Source: Druceiella hillmani
Taxonomy: Eukaryota > Arthropoda > Insecta > Lepidoptera > Hepialidae
Direction of reading: 5' to 3'
NCBI GenBank assembly: GCA_039881145.1
Contig: JAYKKI010000016.1
Location: forward strand, 13,274,501-13,338,500
Length of the DNA: 64,000 nt
The notes beneath the pieces were generated by a model. That model had not been told where the DNA came from. It was given only the letters and a program-made list of their open reading frames with translations, and made no database searches. Below are positions 1 through 12,769 of the stretch, piece after piece. Made by a program: the position numbers and the translations under genes. The stretch's first letter is position 1. Each line of letters begins with the position of its first letter.

Positions 1-1954
1 TTTCAACAATTTAGATTTGTGAAACATCTGACAGGCAACCCATGACGGTTCTTCATTTTTTATACAGATATTCTAATTATATAGTTTCTTATATGTTTAG
101 GCGTAATAATGAAATTGAACAGTCTAATATTAATACTATCAAAATAATTAAGTTACGAATATATATAACATATTTATATATTTAATAAACTGAGAAAATG
201 AAGTGAGTTTTATAACGACTAATTGTAACGTATCGATTAGTGTGCATAGATACGTTTATGTAATGACTACGCGGCGAGTAGCTATTAGACATTTCTTTGT
301 ATTTATATTAAATTCGCATATTTTTTGATTGAGTCAACAGATTCCGAGAAATTAAAGATTATAAGTCAAGTTACATCAGGTTAATCCCTATGACTTTCAA
401 AAAAAAAAATATTGGGTTTTCACGTGATGCGTGTTTAAACAAACAGATAAGCAGAGGAATAGATGAACAGACAAATATTCCAAAGAAAATATGTTTGTGT
501 TCTATTACTGTTAATGTGTTCCCATAAATATTTTTTTTTGTAAATGTTTCCAGTGTATAGTAAGACCAATTTTACTAATTTTGTTATATGCATAATTATT
601 TTATTTATAAAATGTAGTGCCTACTGGAACCTTTTATAAATTGAAGACACACCCATATATTTGGATGATATCAATGTATCTCTGGAAGTTGATGCGAGAG
701 CTAAACTTATATTAGCACGGAACATGTCTCTAATACCGGCCCGATCTTGTGGTGGAGTGGAAATTGGATTAGCTGGTTATCGCTATTTTCATTCGAGAGC
801 GTTGGCATTTTTATTCGACTAAGTGTTAGCATTTATTTCATCCTTGTGGTAAATATATTTACATAAATAAAATTGAATACAGTAAATAAAATTACAGAGC
901 CTACGTTTTGTTTTAAAATTAACAGCTCCTTCGTTTCTTAATTTTATTTGTATTATATATAAGTCAATTATGAAGTATCGTTTATTTTTGAGCATTTTTA
1001 TTTAAAAATATTGTTTCATTATGAAAAAAATTAGTACAGGAGATCACCATCTGGATTATTTGTAAGAGTATTTAAAACTATTTTATATCTTAGTAAAATT
1101 GTCTAGTTATTAGTAAAATTATATGCAACTACATGGAATAATTTAATGTACTTTCTAAATATTGAAGATACTTAAAAAAATCATGACTCATGAGTAGATT
1201 TTTCATACTTTTTTACAAGTACCACATGTTGCCATATATTTATTTACTTTGGATCAATTGAAAAAAAATGATTTCATGTTGAATGACTTTTTATCTACAC
1301 TAAATCTGTAAATTTGTTAATATAAAATATTCTTTTAAATAAATTACTCAGTAGGTACTAAAAAATGTATTTTATCGCCACAGTGCTTCTTAAACTTACA
1401 AGTAAAATTTTCAGGATTCTTAATTATTTTACAATTTAAATGTATACCACATATGGTGGACTTATTTCTATATGAACAGTATCTTTCAGTGTACCATTAT
1501 AATTAAAAGTTAAAAAATTAATAATTAAATTTAAAAATGAATAAAATTGGTCGTTTTATAGACTGTGAAAAACGTTACATAATAAAATAACGGCTGGTTA
1601 CACTTAAAAAGACAGGATAATGGCATAAAAAAGTATAATGATATGAATTAGGATGGAAGAAGGAAAGGACAAGAGCGCAGAAAACTCACATATTTATCTT
1701 ATTATAGCGTCTATATCATTTGTATTTAATGACTTTAACATTAAAACGCACATTTGTCGAATTTATTGAGACCTTGAGAAAACCAAAATTAAAATGTTTT
1801 TAATATTCCGAAATTGTGAATGAAATAGTAAAATAAAAAAAAAAATATTTATTTATTTAAAAACACACAGGTAACCTATTTGTAATGACAAGTAATTTAT
1901 GGTTTAACAAAGTTTAAACTTTTAGATTAAACATGAATACACATTACATGATAA
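1..1954. other. AT-rich non-coding stretch
   Basis: No open frame of note, no RNA gene and no clear transposon ends are visible here. The DNA is AT-rich with many A or T runs, such as near 401 and 1830. Confidence 0.6.
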
Positions 1955-2473
1955 CTACAAAAGATAACGACGGCACAATCCGACAAATTTATTTTCACTC
2001 ATCGTAAATAAATCACATTCTTGTGCGACCGCGATTAGGTGGTTGAGCAACTGCTCAACTGAGCATCGAGGAGAGTTCCGATATAGTTCGGTTCTAGTAG
2101 GTGGCTCAACAAACAAGTGATGATTGCGAGAACGCATGAAATTGTCAAGTACTAAAAATGAAAATTTAGTCAATAATACAGGGCACAGAATTTTTCCATT
2201 TAATAGCTGAAAAATAAATTTCATTAGTGCAACATCTCCTTTGAGTTGCAAAGAATGGAAAACTAGCATACTCAAGAGGAAATCGGATGGAAATAGAAAG
2301 GGAAAGTAACCATATTGTCTCATATGCAGATATCGAACGAAAGTCTTTCGGAGACGTTTAGTCTTCAAGCTGTACTTGGCTTCGTGTTCGATTCTAATCC
2401 GTTCTGCACCAATGAAGTGTACAGCAAACGAATTAATGATAAAGTTATCTAAGAACAATGCTTTAGAGTACAT
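1955..2473 (-). pseudogene. Jockey-like non-LTR retrotransposon, C-terminal end of the reverse transcriptase ORF
   Basis: A 172-codon frame on the minus strand reads as the region downstream of the RT catalytic core in Jockey/I-type LINEs. The visible order is RLRKTFVRYL, then a fingers-like linker (FPSDFLLSMLVFHSLQLKGD), then LMKFIFQLLNGKI.CPVLL, FSFLV, RTELYRNSPR and a final LLNHLIAVAQECDLF. This matches the family pattern of FL.KLLNG.ID.P.LL followed by R....Y..NSP....L...N. I see no catalytic F/YADD box or endonuclease domain, and the first ~30 residues do not fit well. So it is a 5'-truncated fossil, and the ATG is incidental. Family placement is from remembered motifs: LINE origin is secure, the exact clade is not. 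Confidence 0.8.
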
Positions 2474-4029
2474 AAACTAACGAAGTAAATGTTACATGTG
2501 GTCAAGATGGAAGGAGGGGAACCCACAAGATGGAAGCCACTAAATGTCACGAAAGGAAAACTTTTTCGCATGAGCTAAAAATCGTGTAATGATCATGCAT
2601 TTTGGATACCAGAATATAATTTATATCACGATTTAGCAGTATATACAAGAAGTAATATTCATTGAAGAACCTGTCATGTTTTGTATACTGAGTTCAATAA
2701 AGAGTACAAAAAAGTGTGTTATGAAAATAATAGTTGACTACGGTTCCCTCTTTGAAAAAAAAAACATTTATGCGGAAGAAGCATTTAGAGGGGGCGGACA
2801 ACAAATAAATTGGAACATGTTAATTTTGAAGTAAATGAACATGTTCTAACTTATCTATTTCTACTTTATCTGTAAAACTGCGCGCTTAGCAATAAAACTA
2901 AATTAAGTATCGACAACATCGATGTCCAATCTGAGTTCCACGATCCTTGGCTCGCGACCAATCCTATTAGGAATAAATACAGTTCTTATTATTATTCTTC
3001 TCTGGGAATCTATTTTTCAGCGCAGATCATTTTAAAATATATACGGGCGTTGCGCCAAAAACCGAGTGCAGAAGCCAATTTTTGGAAATGAAAAATTATA
3101 TTCAAAAGAAAAATGATCGCTGCTGAAATGAGATGATTTTTTTTTATAAATCTCGACTATGAGTAACAATATCTTAGCTATGTTTTACGTCTTGTAAGTA
3201 AAAAAGTATCTATTAAAATTAACGTAGTCAATATGTAAGGATACAGGTCTGTCAAGTTTCATAATTGACGGTCATTCAGCCTAGCGGTTATTAAAAAGGC
3301 GTAGCGAGCTGGCTTATATGGTCTCCTCAGTAGAATATGAGACGGTTATAAAGAAATAAATTTTTTCCGTAGGGCTTAAAGATTCTATACTACATACACG
3401 CCGAACGCCGCACGGTATCATTAAGGCAATATAGGACGCGACGCACCTAACACCTTCGTAGAAACCAAAATCAATGAAACACGTAAATAGGTGTTTCGTT
3501 TAACTTTATTTTATACGGTTCTGTTTACGATAATGAAATGTTAACATATAACTATAATTGTGAAAATCTTGAAAATAAAAAAAACTTCTTTTTTGTTGAA
3601 AATAAATTATTTTTTGTAGTAAAGGGCCAAGTCAAAAAAGGCTACAAATTGCTTTTACCTTATATTTTTAGAGAAATTAAAAAAAAACATTAAAATTTAT
3701 TAAAAAATTAAGGGTAAAAGAATGTAACACTGCAGATTCAATAATTTTTGAGGGTAAGAAGAAATAAAAAAAAATAGGTGCTCTTATATATCTTAATACC
3801 GAACTTGAACGTACTCGACTTATGACGCTGGTGTCAGAAACATACAAAATGGTATGAGTGTATTAAAACTGAATTTTTCGATATATAGAAGGAAAGAAAT
3901 ATTAAAACACAAATTTTTGGAAAATTGTAACATTTTTTCACTATTGCGTACCAAGAAAGTAAAATATTAAAAGTTTTTCTTTCCATTAATTACATTATTA
4001 GTTTTAATTTTTTACACCTGAAAATAGTT
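2474..4029. other. non-coding stretch with a GC-richer patch at 3255-3480
   Basis: There is no convincing gene. Around 3260-3440 base composition rises and the words CCTAGCGGTTA and CGTAGCGAGCTGG appear. The first resembles a tRNA A-box, so a degraded tRNA-derived SINE head is possible, but no B-box follows at the expected distance. Confidence 0.4.
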
Positions 4030-4235
4030 TCTCGATCAACCCGGGTCTTATCGTTGCGCGCAGCGCAATTGAAGTCCCACGCCTTGGTAAAGTTACGTGA
4101 ATCATTTGAAATATTCCTGTGCTTTCAGTCCGCTATTTGCCACCTTATAGCTGACGATGCATTAACGGATTCCTCGACGGAAAAGTTCAGCTATGCAGTT
4201 CTATCGTATTACGAACATTTGCGTGTTGCTTAATA
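4030..4235. other. GC-richer non-coding island
   Basis: This 200-bp block stands out from AT-rich flanks, with CCCGGGTC, TTGCGCGCAGCGCAA and CTCGACGG. TTGCGCGCAGCGCAA is a near-palindrome. No reading frame is long enough to be coding. A conserved non-coding element is possible but untested. Confidence 0.3.
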
Positions 4236-6104
4236 CTGACAAGGTCAAACGCAAGATGTCTATGCTGATAATATTTTTATTACCTTGCATTTGAGATTAT
4301 TTATTTGTAATTTCTTGTGATAAAGGATAGAACCTGATGAAAAAGGAGTCACTCAGCTTCAAGTGGCATAATGTCCTATGGATATAGTAATGTAATAATA
4401 AGAAAGCGCTCTTGATAACAAGACTTCTTCATATTCTTGTTACATTTCTTCGTAACAAGAATTAAGTAGACAAATGGGTCATGTATTCTGCAGGGAGGAT
4501 GGAAGAAGGAGTCTTAACATGCTAAAAAGGTGTAAGTGTCTAGGTTTGCTGAGAGCATTATGTCGATGATGAGATGAAATAATTCAAACGATGTTGATAA
4601 TATGAAAGTGAGTATCCCAAGATCATAGAAAGTAACGTACATTAGATAAGGAATTTTGTGCTGAAGTGAATTTCATTAAATCGAAAGAAAGAAAAGAGAA
4701 ATACATTTACACATGGGTCTTACAACTCTAAAGGTGTCTAATTGACAAATAAAATAAATAAACCGGAATACTTATAGTAAAGGATACATACTGGTATGTA
4801 TCCTTTACTATGTAAGTTATTTAGAAAATAAAACAAATTAGAATGCTTACAGTAGTATGCATGTATCTTTGATTTTAGAAAGTTTGTCTACATATTTACT
4901 AGCCATCACCGCATAAACCTTTTTTCTTATGTACTTTAGTCAATCGCCAGATTTTGTATCAACTATGGTGACACTTAGCCCCATTATCACAGCTCTCGAG
5001 CGAAAATTATGGTAAATATGTTTATGCATTCCACGCAGAAAAAATTTACTTTCATCATCTTTTTTCAAAGTTCCAATAGTTTCAGGTCAGTTGGATATAA
5101 GTAGTTTTTATTATATCAAAGAAGCACGGCAATACCGTATTTCTTGGAACTGCTGGAAGTAGGAGGCAAAAAATCTACGAGTACAAATTCACTTATTTTT
5201 CCTACACCCCATCTCGATAAGATGTGGTAGGCAGCGATGACGGAACAAATATGCGGTAAGCAGGACCAAATTAATAAATAAATTGACTTACGGTGTAGTT
5301 CTAACATCTAAGATACGTACATCAAATTGAATACTTTATAATTTAACCGAAATAAGAAGTATAAGGGCGAAAGGGCCCCATGTCGTGGCCCGTCATTTGG
5401 GTACAAATGAGCCGAGTAGAGAATAAAAATAGTTAGTAAAACAAACTAAAACAATGACAAACTTTTAGGAAATAAATGATTATTTCTTCGAGTCTATACT
5501 TCAATATTAACGTGTTTATTAAAAAGAAAACTGATAAGCTGTGTCTGTGATTATTTGCCTCAAACTGAAGGACATAGGAACAAATAGGTTAGAACAATAG
5601 GCAATCATGAAGGATGTGGTTTCTATACCGCAATAATTATGAATGCTGTTTATTTTATTATTTTTGTATGTAATCGACGCAAAAAGGCGACTTTATAAAA
5701 AATATTTCTGTTCAATATTACCACTTATTCCGTAGTTGACTGTTCATGAACATAATTCAAGACAGAACTATTTGCAAGAGTACAAAATTATGAAGATTTG
5801 CAGAACCAAATTCGTGTATCGTGTGTGAACAGCTAAAATTGTTCACAAAGTGCTGCGCGAACCGAATCGTTTATCACCGACTCCCTGGTGCCAGATGCAG
5901 GCGTTGCCCTCCAGTTTGCATAGCTGCAGGTAGTAAATTTGAAGCTGCTCTTAAGATTCGGCGGCGAAGTTTCTGTTCTAGTTTCCAGGAGTTGGTATAC
6001 AATGCAAATGAATGCATAAGAAAGAGAACGAAAGTATTCGCCATAGATTTTATCTTTTACAAGTGTTAGAATATCGTGAATCACTCAAAATCTATGAAAT
6101 GTCG
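4236..6104. other. non-coding stretch
   Basis: Apart from the hairpin at 4774-4811, nothing recognisable is seen. Short frames at 5116-5307 and 5821-6084 overlap on both strands and show no family motif. The 5870-5960 patch is GC-richer. Confidence 0.5.
4774..4811. repeat. perfect 17-bp hairpin, 4-nt loop
   Basis: Arms 4774-4790 and 4795-4811 are exact reverse complements around CTGG. No flanking target duplication is apparent, so this looks like a snap-back duplication rather than a transposon. Confidence 0.85.
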
Positions 6105-6300
6105 TATCATCACTATATTCTCCCAGAAAATTTTAAGCAAACTGCTAGTAAAGTTTCTTATTTTGGATAATTTTAACTTTAGCCATTTCAGAAATATGTG
6201 CGAAGAGGTAAGCAGGCATATTTTTTGGACATTTCGACAATATTACTAGAACCATTTTACGCAAATAGTTTTGGAATGTTTAGGACTTGTACCTAATGAA
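6105..6300 (-). repeat. family G interspersed repeat, inverted fragment
   Basis: Read on the minus strand, this holds GCGTAAAATGGTTCTAG.A.TATTGTCGAAA.TGTCC, followed by a weaker match to the Y-rich 'tcttc-gaaat' segment. The same order is seen at 49300-49400 and 18170-18220. It is a diverged internal fragment of the dispersed family that I call G. Confidence 0.6.
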
Positions 6301-6359
6301 ATATTTATTGCTAGAATATTTTTTTAGAAAAAGGATCGTATGGTGGGTATCAAATAAAA

Positions 6360-6730
6360 CTGGTTATATACGTCATGAACTCACACTACGATAATTCCGC
6401 TTACACTAAGGTATATTTAAATACTTAAAAGTTCATAGCATTTCCATTCAATTTTTATAAATAAATAATATTACGTTTTCTTCGGGTAAAAATATTGCCT
6501 AGTATACCTTTCACAGATATAAAAGGATCGAAAAATTTCTCAAAAAGCTTTAAAATTTAGAACCGTTGCTATTGTTTTTCAGTATACCTTAGGTAAACTT
6601 TTGTCTTACCTGTAGTAAGGGAGGAGGTGAGGAGAACTACCACTTATTCTTTTGGGGCATTTTCAATAACATCCCTAGATTTTTTGTATTTACAATTTTG
6701 AAAAATTGTTTTTGGAATCCTTCTAACTTT
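6360..6730 (-). repeat. family G interspersed repeat, inverted copy
   Basis: Read on the minus strand, it runs from 'caatttttcaaaattgta' through 'gttattgaaaatgcccc' and 'cctcacctcctcccttact' to 'atctgtgaaaggtatact', then 'ggcaatatttttacccg' and a tail near 'aagtatttaaatatacctt'. The order of blocks matches copies at 41590-41843 and 49270-49640. It is heavily diverged and non-coding. Confidence 0.65.
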
Positions 6731-9240
6731 CCCTTTCAATTGATATTCCATACGATAAACTAAAGTTAAATAAAAAAATTCACTTTATTTACCTCCTCAA
6801 ACATTTTCGTGTAAATATTTTTGAGTATTAACACTGTTGAAATACATGCGAGCCAATAAAATGTAGACCTTCACGTTTTTATATCAAACGATTTATGACA
6901 AAAAGGGCTGTGACCGACGGAAAGACAGATGGATACGTTTTTTTCCTTCTGAAGTACGGAAAAAAAGAAAACGACACAACTTAAAATTACGAGTGCATTT
7001 ATTATACATTGTATATTTTGTACATTTAAGTAGCAGATAAAGTAGGGTATGTAGCATAAACAAAGACTTTAATATAAAGTTTGTGAATAGGAAAAAATAC
7101 GACTTTTCGACGAAAGGTGAAGGCTATGTGGATCTAAGATAGACAGAACAGATTTAACTTAATTCGGATTATGGCAATACTTTAGCACATTAAAAAGAAA
7201 GTAGAGAATATCTAGAATGTAGAAAATATGCTGGTTAATTAGATACACATCTAACCAGCAACTTTTCATTAGAAATATGATAATCCAGCTGAAGATGGAG
7301 ATATTTTTGAAGACAATACAATTTATTTCAAAGATGAGGATCTTTCCGTAAGATTTAGATGCCATGTATGCAAGCAAAGGCAAAATAGAATTTGACATAG
7401 TTTAATTTCAGTTTTGGTGTTAATAATTAGAGATATCAGAATAAAAATTGCAACTGATGTTATATATTTGAGGTTGATCTTGATTTTGATCTAAATTGAG
7501 TCTCTCAAAAGACTTTAGAGGAACATGGGATCACAATGCCGCTAAAATAGAATTATGATAAGTCTAATACAGAATTTTTTGGAAAAACCAATTTATCACT
7601 AATACGAGGTTAATATTAAATTCACTTTAAGTGATAAAAATAGAAATGCATTGATGTCACTAGTGGTGATTGAAAAATGAAGGAGAGTGATTGAATAATA
7701 GTATATCAAAGAGCTCGTTCGATTCTGGGTTCCAAGGAGTCCTCTAAAGATTAATGTGGAAATGGATAGTCCTATGTAAAAAAGACTAGTGTCTAAAGTT
7801 GTTTGCGCTTGTAGAAATACCAAGGGGAGAAGAAAATTAAAAACTTATTCATTGTCAAAGTATCGAATTTTATTAAAATTTATTCCATGTCTTCAAATGG
7901 TGGTTTGTTCGCTAGTTGAAATAAAAGGGGGATTGAAAATTATAAAAGGGGAATTGAAAATTAAAAAAACTATCAACAGATTCATCGTCAAGGCTATCGA
8001 GTTTCATTAATTTTTTTTCCATCTATTTAGATGGTAGTTTTAGGGGTTTTTTGAAATCTCGTACAAAACGAAAGTACGTTATTATATGTAGTTTTAATGT
8101 ACACGAAATACTTAAAGGTTGTGCATCTTTCTGTAAGTGCAGTAGTATCCTTTTAGTGTTGCCCTTCCATTTTCATTTTCAGCAAACTATATAAATATAA
8201 TATCTTGTTCTTTCAACAGTTCGAGATTTATACTCTATTATAAACTATGTATCCAGAAGTTATTAAATTTATTATTTCCATCCAGGCAGTAAAGTCGTGT
8301 TGCACCTTTAATCTTCTTGCCAAGACGGTATATCATTCACACAGGAAATTAGCTGATTAAAAATGAATTTATTGATTACAGCTGCTATTATGGAGAGTTG
8401 CCCTAAATGCAAAAGGGCCACAGAAATGCATTCAGAGGTATGTCAGATATATTTAGAATTAGTTTTGATATGACATAGAGTAAAAATGTGACCTTAAATT
8501 GATATTTTCACACTTTCGAGATATTTTATAATCAAAGAATGATGTAATTTACCTATTTGTGGGTATTAAAATCAAACTTTTAAGTAAAGCATTTTCTGAA
8601 ACTAACATAATGTATTAAGGATGAAAAAACAAAGATAAGTAATTTAACATAAACGGCTTTAACCATTTTGTTCACAGCACTTAAAACGTATTCGTGTTCT
8701 CCTTAATGTTACATGCTAATTTTAGTTTATTTACTTTATTATAGTTTTTCTGACGATGGAATAAAATATACCCCATGTTTCGTGTCGTTTATTTAAATAT
8801 GCCTTTGATACTTATAAGGTGTGTTTAATACATTTTAAAGTAATTCAAATTCCATCATTTTTGTGACCGTCTTATAACTAACAAAATTAGACTAGTACAT
8901 TTGAATCGCGTATTAAATAGGCTTAGTAGACATATATTAAATTTAGCTTATCGGAAATAATCGTCAAATCAAGGATGATATCACACCATTCATTATCATA
9001 ATGCTTATCTGTGAGCGAAATAACGTTTTTGCCTTTATAGTTTGTAAAGAAATTTTGAAGTATTCGTCAATGCTTTGTTTCGTTATTTGTCAGTTAAATA
9101 GCTTTATTTACAGGTAATATATTTTGTAGGTCTTGTTAATTGTGTAATATTCGGAAATATGTCTAGTAAAATACTATTTGAACGGTTTTCGATTAGTCTA
9201 GGACTTTTGTGGTATTTTTATCTGTTCGGTTTTTAAAGAA
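6731..9240. other. non-coding stretch
   Basis: At 6880-6940, 'gggctgtgaccgacggaaag' resembles the common insect repeat segment 'gctgtgacggacgg'. A quasi-palindrome (GCTGGTTA...TAACCAGC, 7230-7259) lies in an otherwise unremarkable frame. A candidate short exon is listed separately at 8382-8437. Nothing else is recognisable. Confidence 0.5.
8382..8437 (+). other. candidate 56-nt exon, product unknown
   Basis: A GC-richer 56-nt segment is bounded by an acceptor-like TTGATTACAG and a consensus donor, GAG|GTATGT. Two of three frames are open: LLLWRVALNAKGPQKCIQ and AIMESCPKCKRATEMHSE. The third frame stops early. The length is not a multiple of three, so skipping it would shift frame. I do not recognise either peptide. 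The polypyrimidine tract upstream is weak. It could be a chance coincidence of splice signals, and transcript evidence would be needed to call it. Confidence 0.2.
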
Positions 9241-9248
9241 ACACTTGT

Positions 9249-9510
9249 GCAGCAAAATCAAGCCGAAACGTGCATTATTGCCGTGATGTAAATAGTTTAT
9301 ATAAAATGTATATTATTCAGATTCAGTTTGATCATATATATTATTTGAAATTATAAAATTGACAACGAACTTTGAAGATGTACAGCAAAAGATAGCCGAA
9401 ACGTGCGTTATTGCCGCTCATTGATATAAATGGTTTATATAAAATATATATTATTAAAAAGAAGAGATTAATTTTGATCATATATTTAATTTGAAATTAT
9501 AAAATTGATT
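9249..9510. repeat. tandem duplication, ~133-146-bp unit, with AGCCGAAACGTGC core
   Basis: Two diverged copies each run from CAGCAAAA through AGCCGAAACGTGC(A/G)TTATTGCCG to a shared end, GATCATATAT...TTTGAAATTATAAAATTGA. The cores start at 9261 and 9394; the ends lie near 9362 and 9509. The second copy begins TTTGAAGATG before the GCCGAAACGTGCGTT. This order resembles the CTGAAGATG...CGAAAC signature seen near PLE ends, so a PLE-derived origin is possible. Confidence 0.6.
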
Positions 9511-9595
9511 AGGAACATCGCCAAGGACAATCTATTGATCGGTATGGTGCACCCGCGTTTATGCGGATATTTTCAATATCCCTATTAATGTAATA

Positions 9596-9720
9596 AAGAT
9601 GAAACGATATCTGTTCGTTTGTTTCTTCGTGTCTCTTTCACTCATAAACGGTTTAACGGATTTCAATGAAATTTTGCGTACGGACAAAGTATAGTCTAGA
9701 TATAATTATATAATTATTTT
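9596..9720 (+). repeat. insect interspersed-repeat fragment
   Basis: The run 'gtgtctctttcactcataaa', 'cggtttaacggatttcaatg' and 'aaattttgcgtacggacaaa' follows the well-known insect repeat pattern: TTTGT..., ..AAACCG.T.AACCGATTT.AATGAAATTT.G. I recognise the pattern, not a specific named family. Confidence 0.55.
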
Positions 9721-11168
9721 ATCATTTACAGCAGCAGAGTATTAGACGTGAATGCTAAAAGTATTCACTGCTATTAATTTAATTCTGTAAAGTAGTGGAA
9801 TATGTTTCATTAAACATGTCAAATTCATGGGTGAAATTTTATTTTTTGGTGTCCATAAATTTTAATTAAAGAGGGTATTTTTATCATTGATTCTAGAGGG
9901 TATTTTTATCATTGATTGACTCTACTTCTACGTCTCGCTAGGTCTGAGTCATTAAAAAAAACTTGCTATTTACAGTTCGCTTCCAATTTTTTGAAGATTT
10001 CAGTCAAAAGAAATAAGATTCATCAGTATTAGAAAAAATAGTTCATTTTATTATGGATTTGAGATATTAATATAATGTTCTCGCGAGTGACATTTTTAGT
10101 AGCTTTAGGGTTATCATAGAGCGAATCAGTGTTAAAAACAGTAAACATTGATGTATTCTAGCAACAAGACGGGTAACTTACAGATATACTTTTAAGAAAA
10201 TAATAGCGATCACGTTTTTGAAAATGAAAAAGTAAGGATATTTTAAAACTTTGAAATTATGTTGGTAAGCCTGGATTAAAAAATATGTGCATATGTGATA
10301 AAAATAAGTGCATGTGATAAATCTAACTGATTGGGGACAAATCACTTTCAGATTGATTAAACCAAATTTTACGTTTTACTTTCAAATTCAATCGGATATA
10401 GCTAAAAAAACTATATGGCGATCCTAAGAATACCACTAAATTTAAAGATATATTACATTCTATACGTTATAGCCCCTATGTTAAGAAAAAAACTTGGCTT
10501 AAAGAGAATGTAACGAAATTGATTATAAAAATCTGAAAAGGTAGAACGAAGCGGATGAAAATGTAAAATAAACGTTAAACACTTAACAAATGCTACATTA
10601 ATTTCAGGTGTACAAGTGCAATTTTATACGAGCCGACTTCTTTAGACCACAGTTAGTTTCAACATTTACATATTAAAATAGCTACTTTTCTCATACCGGA
10701 TACTGAGGGCAAACAATTACGCATAAAAGGCTTAAAGTTTAATATTAATTATAATGTAAGGCGTATTCTACATTAAACATTTGCAACAATCAATCAAATA
10801 TGCATTACGACTGATTAGCACTGAACCGCGACGATAGACCCGAACGTAGAGATATCAATTGGCGTACGCTCTCTCACGTCACACTGCGTAATAATCTTTA
10901 TTGGTATATAACGTTTCTAGACAGGTTAGAAGGGAATAAATATACGATTTCATAGAACTTTTCATTATTTGGGTAGACATAGAACTTTCATTTCAAACTT
11001 TTAGATCTTCGTAGGTGTAGCAAGGAAAGGAAATAATATTTTTAGAATAACTTAATAGTTACCAAATAGTGATTTTAAAACTATTTGATATTGGATTATG
11101 ATAACTTTTTCAATTTAAAGATAATGCTATAAACAAATTTAAAACTTTTATATATTATTAGAATGTAT
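9721..11168. other. non-coding stretch with island at 10795-10925
   Basis: A 22-bp segment (GAGGGTATTTTTATCATTGATT) is repeated at 9871 and 9895. The 10795-10925 block is GC-richer and carries CTGATTAGCACTG, CACGTCAC and TCTTTATTGG; it may be regulatory. No gene is seen. Confidence 0.4.
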
Positions 11169-11198
11169 ATAACTACAACGTATATACATTGTAGTTAT
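11169..11198. repeat. perfect 10-bp hairpin
   Basis: ATAACTACAA at 11169-11178 and its reverse complement at 11189-11198 flank a 10-nt loop. Confidence 0.7.
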
Positions 11199-11428
11199 GA
11201 AACCATAATAAAAAATAAAAAAGATAAAGAAGTCTTATAATATATGTCTTATAGTATATGCGTAAGACGATGTGTTTCACAGAAAAGTACCTGTACTGTA
11301 CTACAGGGTGATGTGAAAATAAATACTTAAAAATATTCCTTATTTACTCAATTTCGAAAAAATGTGAAATTTTCATTCGAAATATTGGTTCTTTTTTTTG
11401 GTAGATTTTATAGGGGTGAGTTTCTACA

Positions 11429-11612
11429 CAAACACACACGCACGCGCGCACGAACACACGCACGATGGCACGCTCGCACGATGGCACGCTCGCACGCGTG
11501 TATGCGCTCACGCTCACGTCCGCACGCACGCGTGTGCGTGCGTGCACGCTCGTGCGTTCGCACACGCACACGCATACAGACACGCACGCGCACACACACA
11601 TACACACATTTA
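11429..11612. repeat. alternating purine-pyrimidine AC/GC simple repeat
   Basis: About 180 bp of CACACACGCACGCGCGC-type sequence is interrupted by GATGGCACGCTCGCAC repeats. The alternation keeps all frames free of TA-containing stops on both strands, so it yields spurious His/Arg/Cys-rich frames. Such sequence can adopt Z-DNA. Confidence 0.9.
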
Positions 11613-11776
11613 TGCGATAAAATGGAATTGGTAGACACTGTAAAGGCTACAGTTGTTTAGTTGTTTTCCAATTGATATGGAACTTGATACAAAAAGCTTA
11701 CGTTGTGGTTGTAAATAGACTGACTTAAAGGAATTAAAAGTTAAGTTTACAAATTAATGAGAATTTTTACATACCC

Positions 11777-11804
11777 ACATACACATACACACACACACAC
11801 ACAT
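11777..11804. repeat. (CA)n microsatellite
   Basis: Short CATACACATACACACACACA run. Confidence 0.9.
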
Positions 11805-12074
11805 AAAAAGACAAACGCTCTAAACCGTATTTGAAACTTTCATGCATAGTATTCATAACTTTTTACTAACGCCAACTAAATAAAAGTTAAATCTAAGGCA
11901 CTGCGTTATTTGTAAATAAAAATACTGAATTTCTTTTCACGAAATTATTTTCGAATGTCGACGGCGCCAATTAAAAAATGGAAATTGGATAAATTAAATA
12001 CAAAATATTTCTTGTTACATTGTTTTTCGCTATTATTTTTCTTATATAGTATAAATAGTTAATGAATATCAAAA

Positions 12075-12224
12075 GCTTTACGGATGGTGTTTGCCATCGC
12101 CGTTTCCGTAACCAAACTAGGACCACTTATAGTTTTGCCATGTCTATTTGTCTGTGTATATCCATTCGCACGTCACAGCCCCTTTACTCATAGACTATAA
12201 TATTCAGGCTATAACGCTGAAATT

Positions 12225-12226
<2 letters not shown>
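12075..12226 (+). repeat. insect interspersed-repeat fragment
   Basis: 'GCCATGTCTATTTGTCTGTG' followed by 'CACGTCACAGCCCCTTTACT' and 'GCTGAAATTTGATATATAT' matches the usual insect repeat order: (GTCTGTCTG), TCACAGCC, then CTGAAATTTG. The AT microsatellite that follows grows out of its 'gatatatat' segment. Confidence 0.55.

Positions 12227-12316
<90 letters not shown>
12227..12316. repeat. (AT)n microsatellite
   Basis: About 90 bp of AT dinucleotides with two GT interruptions. Open frames of Tyr/Ile repeats in this interval are artefacts. Confidence 0.95.
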
Positions 12317-12321
<5 letters not shown>

Positions 12322-12769
12322 GCACTCACAACGCTATAAAACAAAATCTATAAAAATAAGTTTTCCTGGTACTTCCCATACATGTAAATAAAGGGTAATT
12401 TTTTTTGTAGAGTATCGTTGAATATGTACTTAGAAAATATTGGGATATGTTATGACCACTGTTTTCGATACAGGAATCAGTTTACGAAATATTTAACTTT
12501 AAAGTGGTAATTTTGTCATAGTTACATGTCTTCACCGCTAAACCGTCATTTTGAATATATGGAAAGTATTCATAATAGTAATATATATAAAGAAATTAAA
12601 AGGAGGAAATTATCACAGCTAACCAGGCTCTGCTAGTTTACGAGTAATAGTCGACCGACGTTAGACGAAGTATTCTGTATAAAATTCGTAAAAACTTCAT
12701 ACAAGTGACTTAAATCAATTATAAAAATAATTGTTTATAAACATTGTAAATAAATATATTGCTTAGTAT

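Noticed and set aside
5821..6084. Opposed 82- and 83-codon frames
   Set aside because: Each mirrors the other on opposite strands, with no motif and no splice context.
11344..11660. Four overlapping open frames of 76-98 codons on both strands
   Set aside because: They run through alternating AC/GC simple repeat, which lacks stop codons in all frames. Composition is only Cys/Val/Arg or His/Thr/Arg.
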